Source: Motacilla alba alba (Eukaryota > Chordata > Aves > Passeriformes > Motacillidae). Taken from it: 64,000 nt of DNA. Location: positions 124,001 to 188,000 of the forward strand of contig NC_052031.1 in the NCBI RefSeq assembly GCF_015832195.1. The letters are read 5' to 3'. A program made the translations under genes and the position numbers. This document shows, piece by piece, positions 24,713 through 36,653 of this stretch; position 1 is the stretch's first letter; the number at the start of each line of letters is the position of its first letter. The notes below the pieces were generated by a model. That model ran no database searches. It was not told the origin of the DNA and was given only the letters and a program-made list of their open reading frames with translations.

Positions 24713-27700
24713 ATGTGGAAAGCAGTTGTGGGACACAACGTGTCCGTGAAAGTGGAGGCTCAGGGAGACGACTGGGACACGGACCCCGATTTCGTGGTGA
24801 GTGTCTGGTGTGGAAACTGTTATGCTGATGGTGTGAAGAGCTCCAGGCCCTGGGCTCCTGCTGCTGGTGCGGGGCTTGGGGCTTGGGGCTCGGCAGGGCT
24901 GCAGCACTGCTGGCAGGGTAGGATCAGCCGAGTGCCATCACCCCTTGCAGGCACTGTCAGGTCACCTGTCTGAGACACTTCTGACACATCTCCAGGTTTA
25001 GACTCCAGAACGTCCTACACCATTGCATACCCCATGTCTGACCACAAGCAATGGCACCTAAGGAGTACAGAATATGCAGGGTTTCTTAAACCTGCTTGTT
25101 TAAGAAACTCCCTTGTTACAAGGGTAACTCCCTTGTCCTTTCCACAACATATGTTACAAGACACAGCAAACAAATTTTCTCTGTCCTACATTGTTTGTAA
25201 CTGTACAGGATGCAGCATTTCCCTAATTTATCTTTTTTCCAGATTAAAAATCCTACTCTGCTTACAGTCAGCTTGTGCAGGTGCAGCTATGTGCCTCTTA
25301 CACTCGTTTTCTATCTACTTCAGCTCTGAGTTGAGCTGGTGAGAGAGCAGAAGGGTTCAGCCTGGGGAACCCTCTGCATTCATACAGGATCATGATTTTT
25401 CGTTTTCCATTTGTTTCTCTATTACTTTCCCAACAAGCCTCTCTTGTTGGACAAGAGTCCTGTGTTTGTAGTCTTACCTAATTATTTCCAGTAAGAAATT
25501 CTAGTTTGGGGCAGAAAATCAAATTCCTTTCTCATAGTTTCAAGTTATTAATGTTTTAGGAAAAAGCTACACTGTCAAATTTTTTTGCTTACTTTATCTC
25601 TTCTATTTGTGTAAGCATTCAGACTAAGCGTGAACACAATAAGACTTTGTATTAACTTTTGATTCTATTTCATATATACATCTTTTCAGCTTCATTGTAT
25701 ATTAGGAAATACTTTATTGATGCTTCACTTTATCGAATATATGTTCAGAGCTTCCACAAACCTACCACACAAGGCTGTGATGGCCAGGCCCGAGGGCTGG
25801 GGTCACCGTGCTTTCTCGAGTGATTCCCCGAACAGTGAATTCCGCGCATGCCGGTGTCACCCGGCTCTGCGGAGTGCGCCGGAGACCTCGGCCCGGCCCG
25901 GCGGGGACGGGGTGCGGGACCCCCGGGCCGTGCCTGGGCCGACGGAGCGCAGCGAGCCCGTGCGGGCTGGGGCTGACGGCCGCCCTTCGTCCGCAGAACG
26001 ACATCTCCGAGCGGGAGCAGCGCTGGGGAGCCAAAACCATCGAGGGCTCTGGCCGCGCTGGGCACATCGAGTGAGTGCGGCGGGGCCGGGGCCGGGGCCG
26101 GGGCATGGGGGGAGCGGTCCCGCGGGCACAGCACGGGCCGTGCCGGGGTCAGCACGGGCCCTGCCCGGGGACAGAACGGGCCCTGCCGGGGACAGAACGG
26201 GCCCTGCCCGGGGACAGCACGGGCCCTGCCGGGGTCAGAACGGGCCCTGCCGGGACAGAACGGGCCCTGCCGGGACAGAACGGGCCCTGCCGGGGTCAGA
26301 ACGGGCCCTGCCGGGGTCAGCACGGGCCCTGCCGGGGTCAGCACGGGCCCTGCCGGGGTCAGCACGGGCCCTGCCGGGGACAGCACGGGCCGTGCCGGGG
26401 TCAGCACGGGCCCTGCCGGGGTCAGCACGGGCCGTGCCGGGGTCAGCACGGGCTCTGCCGGGGTCAACACAATTACGGGCCCCGCGGGCACAGGGCCGGG
26501 AGCCTCCGTGGGCCCCATTCTGCGGCTCTTGGCCGGGTCGCAGCCCACAGCCGTGGGGGATCGGGGCCCGAACACCTGCACATGGGGCTGCCCGGGGCTG
26601 ACCCGCAGCACAGCTCCCTCGGGGCAGCCCTGCAGGAAAAAGGAAGGTGTGGGGTCCTGAGAAGGTCGGGATGTAGCCCAGAACAGGGCTGCAGGAGAGG
26701 GGCGGGATGTCCCCGTGAGCCCACTGGTCCCTTGCCAGACCCCAGGGGAGCCCAGCGCAGGCAGCTGGTGCTGCCTGTATGTCCTGCTGGGCTTTGGTTC
26801 TGCAGAATCCCACACCCACCTGCCCTGTCTCTGTCTCCAGCATCCATCAGCTGAGGAACAAGGTATCAGAGGAACATGAGGTCATCAAGAAGAAGGAGCT
26901 GGAGACTGGCCCCAAGGCATCCTATGGCTATGGGGGCAAATTTGGAACAGAGCGAGACCGAATGGATAAGGTAACAGCTGTGGGAGGCTTCCCTGAGCCT
27001 CAGTGGAGAAGTGCTTTAATCCTAAAGGAGGGGGTATCTGTTTTCTGGCCTGACCCTGAAGGGAAAGTATGGAGAGTTTGCATGGCTTCACAGATTCACA
27101 CATGTCCAGCTAGCCCATACTCTGTCTCCAGAATCTGTTTGAATTCATTTGTGTAACTCATCTCTACAACTTTTTACAATGCTCCATTTAGCTGTGAAAG
27201 GCTTTCTGGGGCTGTTCAAGCCTGCTACATAACAATTAAATCTGGGGCCTCCCTACTTGTGCTTGCAGACTAATGTGTAGTAATTCCCTCCCCATATTCT
27301 GCATTACAGAGCTCATATCTCCCTGAGATAAAGCCCTAGACATCAGATCTGGTCTATGTTTTGTGATAATCATTATCACACTTCTTCATGCACCTTTTGG
27401 CATTTAATGCTTCTTTCTCAGAAGTGAGATGTTTAGATTGAAGTAGAGTTCCATAGGTGTGGTCACTGTGGGATTGAACAATACCTGGATGGCAGGGTGA
27501 GAAAGACTGTCCTCAAAAATTCCCTGCTCTCCTTGCCAGAGCTGTTGTAGTCAGGAACTGCACATGCTCCTCAGGAGAAGGGGCAGAAGCTGAACACTTG
27601 CAGCATCCTGGTGTAACCGGACAAAGGCCAAGAAGTTGCTGAACAAAAGCACCCTCACTGTGGTCCAGCAGCGTCTGAGCACAGCTGTTCCATTTTGGCA

Positions 27701-30700
27701 TAGAGCGTCTGTGGTTCCTGGCCACAGCACCTCAGCAGGGAGAGCGGGTTCCTGGCTTGGCCTGTGGCCAGGTTTGCTGGCCCTTGCTGTGAGATACAGA
27801 AATGAGAAATGAGTGCCAGAGCTCTGCCTGGAGTTCTCGGCTGTATGTGCCTGTCTGCACTTTTCTCTTGTCTATCCTATGATTATCCACCATGCAACTC
27901 CACCAGCACTTGAGAGCAGGTGGCATTCAGCATCCCACACTTTGCTTCATGAGCGGGCAGTGGGGACATTTGTGAGATGACAGCTCTCAAGGCTCCTCCC
28001 AGGCCTCTGAGCTGAGCTGCTGCTGGCAAAGGCCATGTGCAGAGCCTGGGCACCATCAGCACAGCCAGCTTGGACCTGTTACCTGTGGCTGCGAGGGTGT
28101 CAGCAGTGTGTGGGAGCAGCTGTGGTGCCTCTGCCTGTCCACGGTGGATGCTCACGTCACGCTGTCTTTCCTCTCAGTGCGCAGTAGGACACGAGTACGT
28201 GGCTGATGTTGGGAAGCACTCCTCGCAGACAGATGCAGCCCAGGGCTTTGGTGGCAAGTTCGGAGTCCAGCGGGACCGAGCCGACAAGGTGTGTTGGACA
28301 GTGCAGCTGAAATCCATACCTGTGGCCCGTGCTGGCCATGGAGCACTGCCACATGCCAGCCTGGGGCTGTTCTCAAAGCTCAGGGCATGCAGGGTGTGCC
28401 CTGTGCCCTGGTCTCGCTGAAGCACGGCTCAGCTCTATGCTGGGCAGTGGCCCCACAGTGTGGGGCACCTGTGGAGGTGGCTGGTGTGCATTGCTGTGGT
28501 GGGCCTGTCCCACCCAGGCAGAACACTGTTTCTCCAGGGACTGGGGTGTTTGCCCCTGCATGCTGCAGCACAAGACAGGGAGCCAGTGACAGCCTGGCCC
28601 CAGGGGAGGAAGGCTGAGACCCATCCTGGCTCTGAGGATGATTGACAGTCCTCCACTTCTTGTTCCAGTCAGCACTGGGCTTTGAATACAAGAGCGAGGT
28701 GGAGAAACACTCGTCCCAGAAAGGCAAGTCCATGGGCACATGTGGCCCCTTGACCCTTTGCCCAGCTTCTCTTCTGCTCCCAGTATCCTGTGCTGTTGGC
28801 TGTGGCACAGTCTCCTGTCTCTTGTTTCAGATTTCTGTTCCCAGTCTATCTCCCTTGTGGCCCCATGTGCCGCTGTCCTTGGCACGTCTGTTTTCTTCTT
28901 TCCTCCTGGCCTGCTGTGTCTCCTGGTGCCCTGATCCCGTTTGCTTTGTGCCCCCATTCCTGTGGGCTCTCATCCATGGTGCTCCCTACCATCCACTCCA
29001 TCCCCTCCAACCCTTCACTTTCTGTGGTGTTTTCCATAGTCTCTGCTGCTGTCCCTTCTCCCTGGGGGCCTGCCCCAGTGCTGCTCCCTATCCTCTCCTC
29101 AGCAGCCCCATGCTGGGGGCAGCATTTGACTCCATGCTCCACCTCAGATTACTCCAAGGGCTTTGGTGGCCGTTACGGAGTGGAAAGGGATAAGGTGGAC
29201 AAAGCAGCTGTGGGATTTGACTACAAGAGCCAGACAGAGAAGCATGATTCTCAGAAAGGTGAGCCCCGGCAGCCAGGTGAGCTGGGGAAAACTGGGGGTG
29301 CTGGAGGGGGTGGGGGAGCTGGAGGAGCCAGCTGGGGAGGGGGAGCAGGCAGTGTCAGGGCTGGAGCTGGAGACTGTGTCCAATGGGACTATGGGCACTG
29401 TGCAGGGCATTTGCAATCTACTGCAAGAATGGTGGAAGAGCTACAGGGAGCTGTTGGGAACAGCCAGGTGATCAAAGCCATTGCACAGCGCATGGCTGCT
29501 AAAAAGAGTTCAGGCTAAAGGAAGAGGAGCAGAAGAGTTCTGTGGGCATAGGGATCTCTTGGACAGCATTATCACCACAGGGAGGGTGAAGGGGAAGGTC
29601 AGGCAGGTGCTAATAGCTGATGACATATCCCAGGGAGGAGGGAGGGCTGTTGCTGCTGGTGGGGAAATCTGGCCTTGTTCTATGTCTTTCTCTAAGTCCT
29701 GGGCATGGAAAACTTGTGAAAGCAGCCTGAGCTCACACTGCTGACACTTGTCTCCTTCCCTCCCTTGTGTGTTCTCTTCCATGCCCTGATCTGCATCCCT
29801 GTGGCTGAAGACTATTCTGTGGGCTTTGGTGGGAAGTTTGGGGTCCAGAGGGATCGTCAGGACAAGAATGCCCTTGGCTGGGACCATCAGGAAGAAGTGC
29901 AGCCCCACGCATCCCAAAGAGGTTGGGCAGTATTGCCAGAGGTGGTAGCAGTTTCCTTGGAGCACACACAGACCTGTGTCTGGAGCTTGTGGTTCATAGT
30001 AAGAGATCCAGCTGCTGAAAACAGAACGTGTCCAGCGCGTTGCAGACACAGTGAACCTCAAAGCACAAGGGCAGAGTAGGTGGGAGCTTGGATCAGTGGG
30101 GGACACGCAATGTGGGTCCCTCAGTCAGGACTCCCAGACTCTGCCATTCCCTGTGAGGGACGTTCCTAACCATGAGCTCATTGTAACCTCCCTGCCCTGA
30201 TTCCGCCCAGATTTGCTCTTCGCACACATGAGACACACTCTGAAGTCACAAGTTCTCACAGAGGAATGAGGCAGTGCAGATCCCAGGAGTGCCTTGTGTG
30301 CAGCATGTTTGACCTCCCTGAACAGGGCCACGCTCCACCCAGGTGGGGTGAGTGGCCTCACCCTGGTGCCTTGGGCTCGGCTTGGCAGCTACAGCCCTGC
30401 ACACCTGTGCCCTCAGCTGAAAGGAGGGAGGGATTAATCCTAAAAGCTACTGTCCAGAGCACTTAACTTTATCTGTGTCTCATCACAAATGGAATTAACT
30501 AGAGATAACACTTGCAAACTTATTTCACTGGTCACAGCATACTGAAGTCAGATGTGTGCACAAAATAAAAAACACTCTAAAATAACTTTTTTTTTTTTTT
30601 TTTCCATACAGACTATGCCAAGGGGTTTGGAGGCCGTTATGGAGTCCAGAAGGATAGAGTGGATAAGGTAAGACTGCTGCAGCCTGCAATTGCTTCCTTG

Positions 30701-33700
30701 TAACTGCTGCTTTTTGCCCAGCTGAAAGAGAAGAGATTCCCGCAGCGGAGCTGAGATCCCAGTACCCAGAGCTGGAAGGAACTGGCCGAGTGTAAAATAC
30801 CAGAGGGTGCAGAGGAATGCAGCCTGGGGAGACTGTAATGCAGGAGTTCTTCCTGGCACTCTGTCACCTCTCACTTCTCTGCTGTTTGTTACCCTCTGCA
30901 AGTTTTTCACTCCTATCAAGGAGTGCCTCATGGTCTGTTCAGGTGCTAAATCTTCCTGCACACCTTGACAAACTCCAGCAGGGATGGGATTGGCATAGAT
31001 CAATCCGCTGTGCATGAGAAGAGGTCACCAAGTGGTTGGTTCAGGTTTTCTGTTTGGGCTGACACTTCATCTACAGTCACATCTCAGAGTGAGGCCCTGA
31101 GATCAGTTCTGTGCTCAGCAGGCTGCCCTGAAGGCTTGGTCCCCAGAGGGGGTCCTGCGAGTGGCTGTGATCTGCATGGATGCGATAGCCTAAAAGATGC
31201 AGGACAAAAGATGCTTTAGGGCATTTGGAGGAGGAATGAGGGTGCCTTCCCTGAAACCTCCTTCCCTTGCTGGGGGCACAGGGCTGTGCTTGGTACAGCA
31301 CCAGCATCACTGTCCTCGGGAGCTTGAGGAAGCAGGGGAGGATGCAGACACACTGAAACCCCCAACATGGTCCTGTCCATGCTGTGTGCTGGCTGGGCCT
31401 GCCACAGAGAGGGAATGTTGTCCTGCCCTCAGAAGAGATTAGCACTAGCTCTGAGTTTAACAGCAGCAAATGGAGGTGCACTGACAAAAGGCACACCTTG
31501 TATGTGGTCAAAAACAACATGCAAAAGCACATGGGGACTGGGTAAAAGGGTTGTGGCTCTTTGGGAGGCAGGATGCAGAGAGGAGATAAGCAGTTTGGCT
31601 GAAAGTGAACATGAATTTGTACATTTTAAGAATACTGAAGCATAAATAAACATGGTAAAAATAAGGATTATTTGGGCAAGTAACTAAATTTCAGATTTCC
31701 TGGTCCTCAGGAATGGAGAAATGCTGAATTCACTGCACCAGAGCAGAGCATAACAGACTCTCAGGCAGCCTGAACACCCCTTTAGTAAAGTTCTGGACAC
31801 TCAGTATCAGACTAAGGCTCACACAAAATAAAAATGCTGTCATATAGACAGCATGTCCAGGCTTCTGTTGTGACCTGTGGACACCTGGTTCTGAGCCTGT
31901 GGGCTGGTTTACCTGCTTAGGTGTGTTTTCTGCAGGAAGAGCAGAGCTGCTGTCAGCTATCGTAGCATGGGTCCCTGCTGGATAATAATTAGTATTGACT
32001 CCATGATTCCAGAAGGCTGATCAGTCACTTTATTATGCTATACTATGCTTATTAAGAAACTCATCATCCTTTACAGACAGTCTGATACAGACAGACCAGA
32101 TTGGCCAATTCAATCTAAACACTATCACTAGTGGCCAATCAAGAAATCACCCTTTAGTAAACAAATCTTCATAACACATTCTACATGTTCACAACAAGTA
32201 CAATAAGTGAAGATAAGAATTGTTTAACATTCTTTTCTCTGATGTTCTCACAGCCTTCCCCAGGAAAATGCCTGGGAATGTTGTGCCTTGCTCTGTGTGG
32301 CCAGAGAGCTGCTGCCACAGTTGGCCACCAGCCTATTGTGACACCTGCAGGCAGCACCTGCTGTAAAGCGTCAGGCTGAGAAGTGGGTCCTACCTGCTCA
32401 TTCCTTTTTGCATGAAATAGTTTTCTCATGAAAGCAGATAAACCCTTAAGCCTTCTCTATCTCACTTTGGCTTTCCTGCACCCTCCCCACCAATCCTAAT
32501 CCCGGTCCAGCCTCTCTCCATCCCTCCTGAAGCCGGTGTTGCTGCAGGTGTTTGCACACTGGTGCTGCTTTCCAGCTTGTGCCACTGCACACACGTGGCA
32601 GGTGAGGCAGTTGTGCATCCAGCAGGGAAGTGCTTTCAGGCCTCATGCCACGGGGAGTGCCAGGGTTGGATGCACAGTGTCTCTGGGCCTGGGGAAGAGG
32701 CCGATGGCCAGGCATCCCCCCAGGCACGCCCCCAGCTCCTTGCCATGGTACAGGGAGTGTCCCCAGCCCTGCTGTCCTGTGTCACTGCTCAGCCTCCCCT
32801 GCTGGGCTCCACAGCATCTTTCCAGCTCTCAGTGCCTTCTCCTGGGCTGTGTCCTTGGCTGGGGGGCAACAGGCGTATCCCCAGGACAGGGAGGTGTCAG
32901 AAGGGGGGACTGCAGCCAACAGCCTCCCCTGGGCCAGGGCAGGTGTGCAGGTGAGGACAAACATGCCTGAGAACAAAGCTTGCCATCACCAGTACCCAAG
33001 CCAGCACTGGCATTGCCCAATGGGCTGAACAGTTCTTTTGCTTCCTCTTGCAGAGTGCTGCTGGCTTTGATGAGATGGCAGCTCCCACCTCCTCCTATGA
33101 GAAAACAAGACCCCTGGAAGCAGGTGAGACCTGAGTACCAGCCCTGGGCTTAGGAAGCTGTGGGCCTCACAGTCTCTCAGTGGCAGCCTGCTGGCAGGTG
33201 TGTGCTGTGGTAGGACAGGGGTTTAACCTGTGCTGGAGGGCAGGAGAAGGTGGCTGACTGCAAGTTTCTCTGGAAGAGGCAGAGGTCTGGGTTTCTTCTG
33301 GATGCTTGGGGTGGTGGAAGGAAGACGCAGGGCTGGTCAATCAGCTGTCTCCTCACAGGAGCCTCCAGCGGCACCAGCAGCCTGCGGCTGCGGTTTGAGC
33401 ACATGGCCCAGTCGGCAGAGGAGGAGAGCAGGAGGCAGGCTCGGGAGCACCGGCTGGCTCAGCAGCAGGTGAGCCAGGGCTGTCTTGCCGTGTCCTCCAA
33501 GACTCGTGACACAGACTTTTCTTCGAAGCCTTGCAGCTCCATATTCTTCTGTCTGGTCTTTTGAGGGTAACCTCCTGCCTAAACTGCTTCCCTGCATCTG
33601 CCAAGAATGGCCACTGAGCTTTGCAGTTGTCACTGGACTTTTCTTTTCAGCACACCAAATACTCATACAGGGACATACCTGCATTCAACCTGTGCTCTGG

Positions 33701-36653
33701 CCTCAGCTTCTTTTGCCTCTGGTGCCTGGCAAACAGTGTGGTTACTGCTCCCCAGCACTGCTGTCCCAGCAGTCTGTGTGGGATGCATCCCAGCAAACTG
33801 GAGATGGCCCCCAGCTCCTGTGTTTACCTGCCTTCCCCCTGGTGCTGTTCCTGCACTCAGAGGACAGCGGCGTGTTGACAGTGGAGCTATCCCCTCCACA
33901 TTGCTCCTCTTTGGGGCTGCCCAACTGTTGTCACCAACCTGCAAGTGCCCAGGCCCAGAGCAGGTTTGTAGGCGGAGGAGAACATTCTGAGTTGCTCTGT
34001 TGGGAATGTGAACAGCCATTGTTCAAAGGGACTGAGCAGTCTGGTGGCTTTTCTCTAGCAGGAAATCCCTCCAAGAGAGAAGGGGCACACTGGGACTGGG
34101 GCAGCCTCTCCAGCCGTGCCAGCAGGGGTACCCGGGGGTGCTGCTGGGGACCAGCCCATGTCACCAGGAGAACAGGTACCAAGGCAGCCTGGGAGAGCTG
34201 GGGAGGGGAGCAGGCAGAGGAGATTGCACCTCAGAGGAGCTATGCTTTATGTGCAGCCCTGCAGGAAGATGTGGAGCACAGCCACAGGGTGGGAGAGGCT
34301 TTGGAAGCATAAGGAGTAGCATTGGGCTGGGGATGGGCCATGGCTGCAGAGCACCTGACCCCATGGGACACTGCTGACCCCATGGGACAAGCTCTGGGAG
34401 CGAGTCAGTGCAGTGGCACTACCACGGGCTGTGCTGAAGTATGAACAGAGTTCAGACACGTGGGTCCTGAGGGTCTCCAGGACAATTCCCACTGCTGGTT
34501 CAGCACAGCCCCAGCAGCTCAGCTGTTTACCTGGTGTGCAGGGGATGGTGTTCCATTTGTGCCCTGGCAGTGGTAAAGGGGCTGCCTTGTGTCAGGTGCT
34601 GGGTCAGGAAAGAGCTGCCTGTGGTGGGTGCCTTGCAAGTGACTTTGGTGTCACTTTCCCACCTCACAGCAGGAGGCCAAAAGGGAGGATGAAGAAGTAC
34701 CACCCACTTTGCCACCAAGGCCAGCAGATCTGGATGCAGAGCCATGCAAGGTGCCCAGCCAGGGTCAGCCCACCTACAATGTAAGCTTGGATGTTGGTGG
34801 AGACTATGAGGAGTTGCCAGAGCCCTCTGACTACTGTGACATCACCAGTGGAAGTGCTGACTATGAGGAGCTGCCAGCCCCGCTGGGAAAGCTGGATGCC
34901 ACCTATGACTTTGGAGGAGATGGAGGTGAAGACTATGAGGTGATCCTTCCTCAGGAGCCCAGACAGAGCCATCTCCAACTGGGTGAGTACTGATGGAATA
35001 GCCCATGTCTTGGGAAGCTTGTACCTGTCCACTAACCTCACTGGATGTATGGGACAAACTGCAAAGGGAATTTTTATCCTGAAATCTACTGTGGTCAGGA
35101 TAGCAGCTTCTGGTGATGGAGACTTGGTTGTGTCCCACTCCCCTGCCCAGCTGTAAGGTGCAGATGAGCTGCATGGGATGCTGGTCCAGACAGCAGGAAT
35201 CTGCTGGATCAGGGTCCAGGCAGGAGGCTGCCACAGGCCCGGGAGCAGCTGGATGTGGACCAATGCTCTTGCTGCAGTTTCCTGGCAAGTTCTGCCCTGC
35301 AGCCTGGCGGTGCCTCTGGTTCAGCCCATTCATCATATGGCTGGTGTTCCTGGGACCTGCTCTGGTGGAGTCTCTGGTGTGAGGAGTGCAGGTAGCCTTT
35401 GTCCAAGCACAGGAGCAAACTGCATGGGCTGCTGTTGGTGCTTCCGTCACAGCTGGCATTGCTAGCAATTGAAGAGGTTGGAGTTATTCCCAGCCTTCTT
35501 CTTGGGAGAGAAGCATTGAAAGATCAGGACCCAGCTGTCTCCTTGAGGGAGGGGAGGGAAGTCGTTCCTTGCTTTGGGCTGTGATGCACCTCTCCTTGCT
35601 GACAGGGTTTGATTTGCTTCCCCGGAGCTGGGCTGGAGGGTGGCACTGACCAGGACTGTGTGGATGCTTCAGCCTCTGTCTCATCTGTGTGTACTGTGTC
35701 CTGCAGGGAACACGGAGAGTGCTGCTGAGGGGCAGAGCCCTGGGATCTGCGCAGTGGCTCTCTATGATTACCAAGGAGGTGGGTCTGAGCTCAGGGCTGT
35801 GCCGCGGCAAAGTAGGGGTTCTCTGCAGCAGGGAAGGGACTGGGACTTGGTGGTTTAAATTTCTTCCTCCTGGGAAGCAGAATGAGATCTGGCTTGGGAA
35901 CATCATGGTGTAGGAATGGTATTCTCCACTTTAGTACTCTCAGTAAAAAAAAAGCCATGCATCACTTCTCCTCCCCAGTTAGAGGCACAAAAAGGGAAAT
36001 ATCACAGGTTGAGATAACAAAAGTTTTGGAAAGAGCAATAAGGAAGCAAACAGTAACAGCAACAATGTTAATAACAAAAGATATAGGAAAAGAAATTATT
36101 CACATGGAAAAATACCCACCAATAGACAATATTGGATGGCTCCCTCCACCACATTTTCTCAACCCAGTGTTCCTTGGAATCAAGAGTCCCTTTCCCCCTA
36201 CCTGGCAATGACATGAGGTGGTACAGAATAACCTCCGTGTCTTGGCCATGGCCCCTCCCAACGACTGCAAAAAATTAGCCTTGTCCTGGCCCAGAGCAGG
36301 ACAGGAACAGACAAACTTCGTCTTTCATCTGGGAGGTCTTGCTCTTTCTCTGCTTTATCTGTGCTTTGGGATGGGGGCTGGGTGAGGTAAACTCTTGGGG
36401 TTATCAGAGCACTTCTTCTGTCTTCTGCCTGGGGAAAGGTGGGAGGAAGAATGTGAACCAGCTCTCTCTGGGGTTCTCTTTGCGTTGTGACTGTCTTTTC
36501 TTGACAATTTTTGCAGATGGAGATGATGAGATTTCTTTTGATCCTGATGACACAATCACGCACATTGAGATGGTGGATGAAGGCTGGTGGCGGGGACAGT
36601 GCCATGGCAGAGTCGGCCTCTTCCCAGCAAACTATGTGAAGCTTCTGCAATGA
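24713..36653 (+). CDS. HCLS1: Haematopoietic lineage cell-specific protein 1 (HS1), cortactin family, 515 aa
   Basis: HS1 links antigen-receptor signalling to Arp2/3 actin assembly in leukocytes. Coding exons: 24713-24796, 25997-26070, 26841-26970, 28178-28288, 28669-28723, 29148-29258, 29811-29921, 30612-30667, 33054-33123, 33359-33468, 34062-34175, 34670-34982, 35707-35778 and 36517-36653 (1,548 nt). The N-terminal acidic Arp2/3-binding motif DDWDTDPDF lies at residues 19-27. Four full 37-residue cortactin repeats span about 97-244, each with GFGG-(K/R)-(F/Y)-G-V, followed by a partial repeat to about 267. Next come a helical EERRQ-rich segment, a Pro-rich stretch (TLPPRP), and three Tyr motifs (DYEEL twice, DYEV) that could be LYN/SYK sites. 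The C-terminal SH3 domain (about 458-515) has ALYDY, GWWRG and PANYV. Human has three full repeats plus a partial one, from memory, so this copy has an extra repeat. The donor of exon 5 is GC (AAAG|GCAAGT), not GT. Exon 11 is the least certain: it is inferred from frame and Pro-rich composition. Confidence 0.94.
26118..26475. repeat. GC-rich 21-bp minisatellite, about 17 units
   Basis: Tandem units of the form TCAGCACGGGCCCTGCCGGGG, with variants ACAGAACGGG and occasional 19-20 bp units, starting about 50 bp after HCLS1 exon 2. The 21-bp period is a multiple of three and lacks stops, so long reading frames stay open on both strands. These encode monotonous Gly-Pro-Cys-Arg or Ser-Ala-Arg-Ala-Leu-Pro-Gly repeats and are artefacts. 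The surrounding 25,850-26,500 is CpG-rich. Confidence 0.92.
30584..30603 (+). repeat. HCLS1: Poly-T tract forming the HCLS1 exon 8 polypyrimidine tract
   Basis: About 18 consecutive T residues directly precede CCATACAG, the acceptor of HCLS1 exon 8 (30,612). The homopolymer doubles as the polypyrimidine tract. Confidence 0.85.
31920..32319 (-). mobile_element. Endogenous retroviral LTR, probably solo
   Basis: Read on the minus strand it begins TGTGGCAGCAGCTCTCTGG at 32,319. It runs through AT-rich sequence with the reverse complement of AATAAA (TTTATTATGC near 32,023) and a segment resembling other passerine LTRs (CCTTCTGGAATCATGGAGTC). The far end near 31,920 is uncertain and no target duplication was found. 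It sits in HCLS1 intron 8 (2.4 kb). No internal retroviral genes are present. Confidence 0.6.
35950..36335 (+). mobile_element. Endogenous retroviral LTR fragment
   Basis: The composition and segments (GGTTGAGATAAC, AATATTGGATGGCTCCCTCC, GCAATGACATGAGGTGGTA) resemble the interior of the passerine LTR family whose 5' end starts TGTCATGGTTTGAC. The 5' start is missing here. It lies in the last HCLS1 intron. Family assignment is from memory. Confidence 0.5.

Noticed and set aside
25717..26854. Long open frames (up to about 350 codons) on both strands near 26 kb
   Set aside because: They are produced by the stop-free 21-bp minisatellite and overlap HCLS1 exon 2; the peptides are monotonous repeats with no domain.
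28642..29518. Frames of 183 and 242 codons overlapping HCLS1 introns 5 and 6
   Set aside because: They contain HCLS1 exons only in part and otherwise read intron sequence.
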